64,000 nt of DNA from contig JAWZYU010000702.1 of the NCBI GenBank assembly GCA_038380435.1, positions 1-64,000 on the forward strand. The letters are read 5' to 3'. Shown here piece after piece: positions 55,456 to 64,000 of this stretch (within the stretch, counting starts at the first letter, position 1; the number at the start of each line of letters is the position of its first letter). This DNA is from Ryuthela nishihirai. Taxonomy: Eukaryota; Arthropoda; Arachnida; Araneae; Heptathelidae. The notes under the pieces were generated by a model. That model saw nothing but the letters and a program-made list of their open reading frames with translations, was not told the origin of the DNA and ran no database searches. A program made the position numbers and the translations under genes.

Positions 55456-56995
55456 ATTCATTGCTAAATAAAATTCAAGAAGTGGCCCTAGCGAATCAAA
55501 TTGTCGAGGAGGCAATAATAAAGGAAATTCTGGAGGCATCACTAGTGAATAAAATCGTGAGATGACATTAGTGAATCAAACTGTCGAGATATCATTAGAT
55601 AAATGAAATTAACGAGAATCCAATTGGAAAATAAACTCGAGATATTCTTCTGCGTAAGTTAAATTTGCAAGATTTCACTGTGTAAATAAAATTCGGGAGA
55701 TTCCACTAGCCAAATAATTTTTTCGGAATTCCGGTAAATGGAGATAACATAATGGGTAAATAAAATTCGCGATATTTCACTGGCTAAATAAAATTTCGTG
55801 GTGTTCTTACGGGCTAAATAAAATTCTTGATGTTTCACTGGCTAAATAAAATTCGCATTATTTCACTGGCTAAATAAAATTTTGTGATGTTTTTACTGGC
55901 TAAATAAAATTCGCATTATTTCACTGGCTAAATAAAATTTTGTGATGCTTTTACTGGCTAAATAAAATTCGCATTATTTCACTGGCTAAATAAAATTCGC
56001 ATTATTTCACTGGCTAAATAAAATTTTGTGATGTTTTTACTGGCTAAATAAAATTCGCATTATTTCACTGGCTAAATAAAATTTTGTGATGCTTTTACTG
56101 GCTAAATAAAATTCGCATTATTTCACTGGCTAAATAAATTCTCAATGTTTCACAGCCTAAATAAAATTTCGTGGTGTTTTTACGGGCTAAATAAAATTCT
56201 TGATGTTTCACTGGCTAAATAAAATTCGCATTATTTCACTGGCTAAATAAAATTTTGTGATGTTTTTACTGGCTAAATAAAATTCGCATTATTTCACTGG
56301 CTAAATAAAATTTTGTGATGTTTTTATTGGCTAAATAAAATTCGCCTTATTTCACTGGCTAAATAAAATTCGCATTATTTCACTGGCTAAATAAAATTTT
56401 GTGATGTTTTTACTGGCTAAATAAAATTCGCAATATTTCACTGGCTAAATAAAATTCGCAATATTTCACTGGCTAAATAAAATTTTGTGATGTTTTTACT
56501 GGCTAAATAAAATTCGCATTATTTCACTGGCTAAATAAATTCTCAATGTTTCACTTGCTAAATAAAATTTCGTGGTGTTTTTACGAGCTAAATAAAATTC
56601 TTGATGTTTCACTGGCTAAATAAAATTCGTATTATTTCACTGGCTAAATAAAATTTTGTGATGTTTTCACCGGTTAAATAAAATTCGTATTATTTCACTG
56701 GCTAAATAAAATTCGCATTATTTCACTGTGTAAGTAAAATTCGTGAGATTCTGCTAGCCAAATAAATTTTTCGAAATTCCATTGGGTAAATAAAATTCGC
56801 GATATTTCACTGGCTAAATAAAATTCGCATTATTTCGCTGGCTAAATAAAATTCTCAATGTTTCATTGTCTAAATAAAATTCTCAATGTTTCATTGTCTA
56901 AATAAAATTCTCAATGTTTCGATGGCTAAATAAAATCCGCATTATTTCACTGGCTAAATAAAATTTTTCCAGGTAAATAAAATTCTCTTGATACA
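55456..56995. repeat. About 30-bp satellite built on ggctaaataaaattcg
   Basis: Roughly 45 units; two sub-types (attcgcattatttcact and attttgtgatgtttttact) often alternate to give a step of about 60 bp. Both edges decay (55456-55730, 56750-56995). Nearly every unit holds AATAAA on the plus strand. Confidence 0.94.
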
Positions 56996-57765
56996 ATTCA
57001 TTCAGAGAGACTTTAAATTCTGAAAAATCATCGATATTTTTCTTTTCAACATTTTCCCAGAATCCCCTTACCGAAAGAGAGAAGAGCATCTGCGACTCGC
57101 GTGCTCGATTCTGTGGACCAACCAGGATGTGAATGCGTCTTCTCAGAGTCCAATTAAGCCCGAGCCACGTTGCGGATTCACCCCTCACGAGATCTCCCCC
57201 TTTTTCGGCCCTCAGATGACTTGACACCCCAGGAGCAAGTACAAGGGTGGACAGGCTGTTATTACCATGGCACCTGGCTGGCGTGCGCGGATTTCACTAA
57301 AAATTACTCCCTTCACCGGCAATTAGATACTCTGTCCTCGTGCGCCGATTGGCTACTTGGCTCACGTGGACGCTCGGTGTTAAGAGGAGCTTAAGCCAAA
57401 TGACCCTCACTGCGCAGGAAAGTGCAATTTACTCATTCCGGAAGTACGCAAAAATTTGAAAAGAAAAATACATTAAATATTCTCGTCACGTTTGTCGCTT
57501 TTTTTTCTCCCTAGTCTTTGCTTCGCAGCTCATCTTTTTCATCTGTATTATTTAAGCAGGGATAGAACGTCATGTAAATAATGGATGCCCTTTGAATGGC
57601 AATTATCGTAGTAATTGATTGAATTCTAAATCACGGCTTTACTTGGGTTTATATATACAGGGTAATTATTAGTGAAGGAATTACTTTGGAATATATTGAT
57701 ACATGAAGCTATGCGTTTTAGTTTTTTTTTTTCCATTCTAGAAAAAGTCGACAAATATTCTGAAT
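56996..57765. other. Unique stretch
   Basis: Includes a GC-richer part (57060-57400) with CTCACGTGG near 57360. No gene or repeat recognised. Confidence 0.45.
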
Positions 57766-58735
57766 GGGTAGGCGATAGCGGGTCAGGTTCGAAATTTGTG
57801 GTTTCCAGGTTCGAGTCCCAGCTTGGTGGGGCGGGGGTGGTTCAGTCGGTAGCGCGCCAGGCACGTAATCTGTAGTTCCCAGGTTCGAGTCCCAGCTGGG
57901 TCAGCGTTGAGATTTATCTCCGCAAAATTCCACGTACTGCCCACGGTCAGTAGGGGACACCGATGGCCTTGTAAAAGCCGCCGTCCATCGGATGGGACGT
58001 TAAACCATGACCACGCACATGGGTGCGGGAGAACCATACACTGTACATGTTAAAGAACACGCTGAATGGCCTTGACGGGAGGCTACCATCTGTCTCCCAA
58101 CAGCTCTTCCAGTGGGTCCCCTCCCCCAACCTTCTCTTAGCCTTCGGGTCCTTGTGACCTGGCCATTTATCCCATGGTGTGCAAAAAAGTGCCGCTCAGA
58201 GGTAAAACAACCCAACGTTAAAGAACACGCTGAATGGCCTTGACGGGAGGCTACCATCTGTCTCCCAACAGCTGTTCCAGTGGGTCCCCTCCCCCAACCT
58301 TCTCTGAGCCTTCGGGGTCCTTGTGACCTGGTCATTTAGCTCATGGTGTTCAAAAAAGTGCCGCTCAGAGGTAAAACAACCCAACGTTAAAGAACACGCT
58401 GAATGGCCTTGACGGGAGGCTACCATCTGTCTCCCAACAGCTGTTCCAGTGGGTCCCCTCCCCCAACCTTCTCTGAGCCTTTGGGGTCCTTCTGACCTGG
58501 CCATTTAGCCCATGGTGTACAAAAAAGTGCCGCTCAGAGGTAAAACAACCCAACGTTAAAGAACACGCTGAATGGCCTTGACGGGAGGCTACCATATGTC
58601 TCCCAACAGCTGTTCCAGTGGGTCCCCTCCCTCAACCTTCTCTGAGCCTTTGAGGTCCTTGTGACCTAGCCATTTAGCCCATGGTGTGCAAAAAAGTGCC
58701 TCTAAGAAGTAAAACAACCCAACAACCCAAAAACA
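57766..58735 (+). repeat. SINE-A with a partial extra head and a 169-bp tail array
   Basis: 57768-57826 is a lone head fragment (tttccaggttcgagtcccag). A full head starts at about 57827, then the body and three further tail units (near 58216, 58386, 58554), ending aagtaaaacaacccaacaac. Confidence 0.93.
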
Positions 58736-59635
58736 CAAACCCTCTGAACAAGCTCATTTAAACAAAGAAAAAAAAAAAAATCGAACGTTAAGTATTCTCT
58801 ATTCAAATACAACATATCTTTTCTTTTTTCCCAGAAAAAAAAAAAGAAATAAATGAACAGAGAGATAAAATGAACTGAGTGCAAACAACAGCGATTGCGG
58901 TAAAGCTTCAGAACTACGCAAAACTTATCTTCAAAGCAAACAAACCAAATCTCCCTCCAAACTGCAAGCCCATAATGCCAAGAAAACTCGAGCTCGCTGA
59001 GGACCTTTCTTCTGGAGCTGCTGCATCAAGCCTTCCTGTGCTTCTTTTCTCAAAACTATTTGCACCGCTATCTCGTGCTAACAGCTTGGCAGGGCCGAGT
59101 GGGAGGGGGGGAAGGTAATCTAGTCCCCGCACACGCTCCAACACAGGTCATTAAAGAGAGCCTGGCTCTTGTACTTTCCCTAGAGACCTTTTGTTTAAAA
59201 ATGAACTTCATTACGAGAGCTCCAAAGAGTCGTTTCGTGGGTTGGAACGGGTCTGCGCCGCCGACAGAAGGTATTACCTGGGCGAGGAGGACTCGTCTCG
59301 ATTTACGTTCATTAGCTTTTGAGCTCGGTCTCTTCATTAACTGGCGGAGTAATGCAATATGCTGGTGCCCTGAACGTGATTAATGGCTTCTTCGTTGCTT
59401 GTCAGGTCCCTGGTCTTGTTATTTTCACTCTCTAGACACTTTACGTTTTGGAAATAGAGATCTTGTCTATTCTGCATTTCATTCCGGCGTTTTTGCGCTA
59501 TTGTTAGTTTTTTTTTTTTTCAAGAATTAAAATTCATTCTGAAAAATTAAAAATTATCCCTGAGACCTATTTGGGATGCTAATATTTCTCTTTTTAGCAT
59601 ATGGGAAAAAATGAGTTAATATTTTAATGCTTTCA
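58736..59635. other. Unique stretch
   Basis: AT-rich ends and a GC-richer middle (58930-59400). Overlapping open frames of 79-107 codons on both strands have no recognisable domain. Confidence 0.45.
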
Positions 59636-60255
59636 TTTTATTGTCTGTCTGCCGTCTATCTGTCTCTCTGTCCATCTGTCTCTCAGTGTGTCTGTCTGCC
59701 TGTCCGGCTCTCTCTCTCTCTGTCCATCTGCCTATCTCTGCCATTCAGTCTATCCATCTGTCTGTCTCTCTGTGTTTCAGTATGTCTGTCCATTTATACC
59801 TGTCAGCCTGTTCATCTGTCTGTCTCTCTGTGTGTCTGTCTGCCTGTCCGGATCTCTCTCTCTCTATGTGTCCATCTGTCTATCTCTGCCATTCAGTCTA
59901 TCCATCTGTCTGTCTCTCTGTGTTTTAGTATGTCTGTCCACTTATACCTGTCAGCCTGTTCATCTGTCTGTCTCTCTGTGTATCTGTCCGCCTGTCCGGA
60001 TCTCTCTCTCTCTATGTGTCCATCTGTCTATCTCTGCCATTCAGTCTATCCATCTGTCTGTCTCTCTGTGTTTCAGTATATCTGTCCATTTATACTTGTC
60101 AGCCTGTTCATCTGTCTGTCTGTCTGCCTGTCCGGCTCTCTCTCTCTCTATGTGTCCATCTGTCTATCTCTGCCATTCAGTCTATCCATCTGTCTATCTC
60201 TCTATGTGGCTGTATATCGGCCGATCTGTCTTTCAGTGTGCCTTTCTTTCCCTTC
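59636..60255 (+). repeat. 148-bp pyrimidine-rich repeat in a CTGT/CTCT background
   Basis: ccattcagtctatccatctg recurs at 59741, 59889, 60037 and about 60173, i.e. 148, 148 and 136 bp apart. The Cys/Leu/Ser-rich open frames (up to 240 codons) come from CTGTCT-type units and are not a gene. Confidence 0.93.
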
Positions 60256-60295
60256 TTCTGTGATGAAACGACATGAACTATTAAAATTATTAAAG

Positions 60296-60396
60296 TTTGC
60301 CAGATCACTAATTTCTAAAAAAAAAATCGTTGCCAGATATTTTTTCTGAATTCTGTAATCAACCATAGTGTTCGGATACTTTTTTGAGCGACTGCA
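60296..60396 (-). mobile_element. Right half of a Tc1-like MITE
   Basis: From tttgccagatcactaatttc to tttttgagcgactgca. The final TA is mutated and the left half is absent. Confidence 0.88.
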
Positions 60397-61030
60397 TAAT
60401 ATATTTTTTTTTATAAAGATGTATTTTTTGCGTTTGTATTTTGCATTATTATTTGTGTTATATTTTATTATACATTATTATCTCTGTTATTTCCACTAGA
60501 TTTTTCTTTTCCGAAAACTACTATTCGTACTGAATTTCACCTCTATTCCAGAAAACTGAAATAAATTTATCTTACTAACTGAGGGAACTTTAAAAGCGTT
60601 AAAAGAAAAGCAACTCTGAATTTTGCAGCAAAATTTCAAAGACAAAATATCGCCATAGAATTCTCAAAACAGCAAACTACAGAGACTCTTGCCAAAGACG
60701 AAACCCAAAACATATCCCATTTTTTAAAGAAATAAAAAATTTATCATCCATCTGAAAGCAAAAACTGCATTTCCTAGTTTCATTCATTCGCAGAGAAAAC
60801 TCTTTCAGAACCCCCCCCCCCCCCCCCCGTTAAAACTCCTCCCCTCCCTCCGTCTCTCTTTCCGAACCATCCGGGACCCCGACAGGAAGTGCAGAAGAGA
60901 GCGGCAGCGCGTGCTAATTTCGGGCGCGAGGCCCAAGAGGAAACACGCTCATTGGGCACTGACAAACGCGGAGAGGAGTGTGCGCGTGCGTTCCCTTTGA
61001 TGTGAGCTCACGTGTCCGTCCATTCCTTTT
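60397..61030. other. Unique stretch with an 18-base poly-C run
   Basis: C run at 60811-60828. GC-richer part 60840-61020 with CTCACGTG near 61007. No gene recognised. Confidence 0.45.
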
Positions 61031-61385
61031 CAGCCCCAACCCCGTCCCTCCCTTCATCCTCTTCCTCCCCTCTTCTTATTTTCTCCTCTTCCCTCTTCAT
61101 CTTCCTCTGCTTACTTTCTCATCCTCTTCTTCATCTTCTTAATTTCTCCTCGTCTTCTTCCTCTTCCTAATATCTCATCCTCTTCTTATTTTCTCATTCT
61201 CCTCTCCTTCTTCCTCTTCTTATTTTCTCATCCTCTTCCTCCTCCTCTTCTTCTCATTTTCTCCACCTCTTGCTATTTTTTCGTCCTCTTCTTCTTCCTC
61301 CTCTTCTTATTTTGTCTTCCTCCTCCTTCAATGTGCCTTCCCCTCTTCCATTTAATTTCCCCTCCTCTTCCTCATCCCATACCGG
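61031..61385. repeat. Polypyrimidine tract (ttcctcttc-rich)
   Basis: About 350 bases almost entirely C and T on the plus strand, with loosely repeated tattttctcatcctcttc. No regular period. Confidence 0.85.
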
Positions 61386-61784
61386 CAGCCCAAACAAGTA
61401 GACATTTTCTTCCTCTCCTAATCAGCCACTAGGGCTTCAATCCATCAGGGTGTCACCGAACTCACTACCGTCCAATGAATGGCTCCACCCGGTAACCCTG
61501 GAAACCTGCCTCCGAGCATCTGTTTTTACCTGATATGTCCAGTGAGGTTACTGGACGTGCAACTTCTGATGACGACGACGATAAAGAAGAAAAAAAAGAT
61601 TGGACGAGCAGCAAGGAATGTTATTTGCAAAATTATTTATCGTATTATCCAAGAAACAACTTTTTTTTTCCCCGATTATCCTTGTGAATCCCTTTCTCTT
61701 TTAAATTCCTCGTAAGGAACGGAGTTGGGTGGAATCCTGATTATCCAAATCTGATTGAATAAATAAAATCCAGACAATCACGCC
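61386..61784. other. Unique stretch
   Basis: No recognised feature. Confidence 0.45.
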
Positions 61785-62979
61785 ATTTGCACACCATGGA
61801 GTAAATGGCCAGGTCACAAGGACCCCAAAGGCTTAGAGAGGGTTGGGGGAGGGGACCCACTGGAACGGCTGTTGGGAAACAGATGGTAGCCTCCCATCAA
61901 GGCCATCCAGCATGTTCTTTAATGTTGGGTTGTTTTAACTCTGAGCGGCGCTTTTTTGTACACAATGGGCTAAATGGCCAGGTCACATGGACCCCGAAGG
62001 CTCAGAGAAGATTGGAGGAGGGGACCCACTGGATCAGTTGTGGTAGACAGATGGTAGCCTCCCGTCAAGGCCATCCAGCATGTTCTTTAACGTTGGGTTG
62101 TTTTAACTCTGAGCGGCACTTTTTTGTACACAATGGGCTAAAGGCCAGGTCACATGGACCCCGAAGGCTCAGAGAAGATTGGAGGAGGGGACCCACTGGA
62201 TCAGTTGTGGTAGACAGATGGTAGCCTCCCGTCAAGGCCATCCAGCATGTTCTTTAATGTTGGGTTGTTTTAACTCTGAGCGGCGCTTTTTTGTACACAA
62301 TGGGCTAAATGGCCAGGTCACATGGACCCCGAAGGCTCAGAGAAGATTGGGGGAGGGGACCCACTGGAACAGTTGTGGTACACAGATGGTAGCCTCCCGT
62401 CAAGGCCATCCAGCATGTTCTTTAAAGTTGGGTTGTTTTAACTCTGAGCGGCACTTTTTTGTACACAATAGGCTAAAGGCCAGGTCACATGGACCCCGAA
62501 GGCTTAGAGAAGATTGGGGGAGGGGACCCACTGGATCAGTTGTGGTAGACCGATGGTAGCCTCCCGTCAAGGCCATCCAGCATGTTCTTTAACGTTGGGT
62601 TGTTTTAACTCTAAGCGGCACTTTTTTGTACACAATGGGCTAAAGGCCAGGTCACATGGACCCCGTAGGCTCAGAGAAGATTCGGGGAGGGGACCCACTG
62701 GATCAGTTGTGGTAGACAGATGGTAGCCTCCCGTCAAGGCCATCCAGCGTGTTCTCTAACGTGCACAGGGTATGGCTCTTCCGTACACGGGGACACGGCT
62801 TAACGTCCCATTCGAAGGACTGCGGCCTCTTCCAAGCACACTGGTGTCCCCTACTGACCGTGGACAGGGTGGGAAGTTTTACGGAGATAAATGTCAAACG
62901 CTGACCCAGCTGGGACTCGAACCTGGGAACTACAGATTAGGAGCTTGGCGCGCTACCGATGAGTCACCCTCCACCCCCA
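61785..62979 (-). repeat. SINE-A with a 167/168-bp tail array of alternating units, plus head
   Basis: Units at 61924, 62092, 62259, 62427 and 62594. Alternate units carry gcggcgc with ctaaatggcc, or gcggcac with ctaaaggcc, giving a two-unit step of about 335 bp. The body and head follow to about 62979. Confidence 0.94.
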
Positions 62980-63345
62980 TGAATGGTAGGATGGGGGGGG
63001 GGGGTAGAAAATTTATGAAAAAAAAAAACATTAGTTCAGAATAGTAGCAGAATTGAAAAAATATTATTTGGACATAAACTACAATAACAGTAGTAAGCCC
63101 AGTCGGACATATCCATGTCTAACAGTTAACCCAGTCTAACATGAATCCTGTTAGACCGGGACTGGCGTATTAGTGTTAAACACTAATAGTGTCAGTACTA
63201 ACGTATTTAACTGGCCTTTTCGTACGAACGCGGTTTTTAAGTTCTGGTTTCTAACTGAAACAACCTGTTCGATTTAACATGATTTCTCCATGATCGTTTA
63301 TGTCATTGTATTTGTCACATAAGAAGACATTTTCGATGTTGGGGA
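62980..63345. other. Unique stretch with small palindromes
   Basis: Two short palindromes, gtctaacatg...ctgttagac (about 63128-63152) and tattagtgttaaacactaat (from about 63167), lie next to each other. No gene or recognised repeat. Confidence 0.5.
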
Positions 63346-64000
63346 TGCGGGGATGGGTCAGTCAGTAGCGCACCAGGGTCGTACCCTGGCTATAGTCACA
63401 TCTGGGACAGCATTGAGATTTATCTCCACAAAATTCCACGCCCTGCCCTTGGTCAGTAGGGGACACCGTCCGTCGGATGGGACGTAAAACCATGTCCCCG
63501 TGTGCGGGAGAGCCATACCTGCGAGCTTTAAAGAACAAGCTTGGCCTTGACGGGAGGCTATCATCTGTCTCCCAACAGCTGTTCCAGTGGGTCTCCTTCC
63601 CCAACCTTCTATGAGTTTTAGGGATCCTTGTGATCTGGCCATTAATCCAATGGTGTGCAAAAAAAGTGCCGCTCAGAGGTAAAACAACCCAACGTTAAAG
63701 AACACACTGGATGGCCTTGACGGGAGACTACCATCTGTCTCCCAACAGCTGTTCCAGTGGGTCCCCTCCCCCAACTTTCTCAGAGACTACGGGGTCCATG
63801 TGACCTGGTCATTTAGCCCATGGTGTGCAAAAAAGTGCCGCTCAGAGGTAAAACAACCCAACGTTAAAGAACACACTGGATGGCCTTGACGGGAGACTAC
63901 CATCTGTCTCCCAACAGCTGTTCCAGTGGGTCTCCTTCCCCAACCTTCTCTGAGCTCTAGTGATCCTTGTAACCTGGCCATTTAGTCCATTGTGCGCAAA
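63346..64000 (+). repeat. SINE-A with tail array, running off the window
   Basis: Diverged head with a shortened anticodon/B-box region, body, then tail units joined at cccaac|gttaaagaacac (63693, 63862; 169-bp step). The array continues past the end. Confidence 0.92.

Noticed and set aside
59627..60349. 240-codon Cys/Leu/Ser-rich frame as a membrane or secreted protein
   Set aside because: All three plus frames are open across a CTGT/CTCT-rich tandem repeat and the frame ends inside a MITE.

Overview
This window reads as repeat-saturated, intron-rich DNA from an animal nuclear genome. It is not bacterial: there are no operons and no dense coding. The only host coding sequence I can support is one exon on the minus strand (51530-52224). 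It encodes the cysteine-rich core of a glypican, a heparan-sulfate proteoglycan core protein, closest to the Dally / glypican-3/5 subfamily. It has a good splice acceptor and a good GTGAGT donor. Glypican genes are known for very long introns, so the simplest reading is that most or all of the window is intron on either side of this exon. The repeat families (tRNA-headed SINEs with a non-vertebrate body, Tc1-like MITEs, many minisatellites) suggest an invertebrate, probably an arthropod. I cannot name the order or species.

Repeats, left to right. Two tRNA-derived SINE families dominate. SINE-A is about 387 bp, with a tRNA-Thr(CGT)-like head, Pol III A and B boxes, and a 3' end reading ...gaggtaaaacaacccaac; it occurs at more than 30 places on both strands. 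Three copies carry target-site duplications that define its ends (18522-18932, 30630-31042, 49586-50263). SINE-B (six copies: 10965, 13986, 17388, 17983, 34047, 44450) has a different tRNA-like head. The 3' part of SINE-A has repeatedly become tandem arrays with periods of about 93, 157, 169, 170 and 189 bp. A separate 118-bp satellite (with a 33-bp sub-repeat) sits inside two unrelated carriers: SINE-B (10965-12012, 13986-14467, 17388-17878) and a Tc1-like MITE (27215-29180, 39516-40278, 43774-43905, 51082-51374). In both carriers it starts with the same hairpin. Plain MITEs are at 711, 23805, 48068, 50394, 54506 and 60296. A frameshifted Tc1-type DD36E transposase relic lies at 43340-43774.

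Unrelated minisatellites fill other blocks: G/T-rich 13085-13805, 32-bp 16535-17270, 84-bp 19690-21015, about 43-bp TATCGATA-rich 21760-22790, about 37-bp 44262-44385, about 31-35-bp 45440-47235, about 30-bp AATAAA-rich 55456-56995, and 148-bp pyrimidine-rich 59636-60255. Between them lie unique stretches of 0.3-1.5 kb, several GC-richer with homopolymer G/C runs and CACGTG E-boxes. These are candidate intronic regulatory DNA, but nothing in them proves function.

No genes work together here. The biology worth attention is repeat dynamics: SINE tails turning into satellites (some with dimeric higher-order structure), and one satellite carried by both a retroposon and a DNA transposon.
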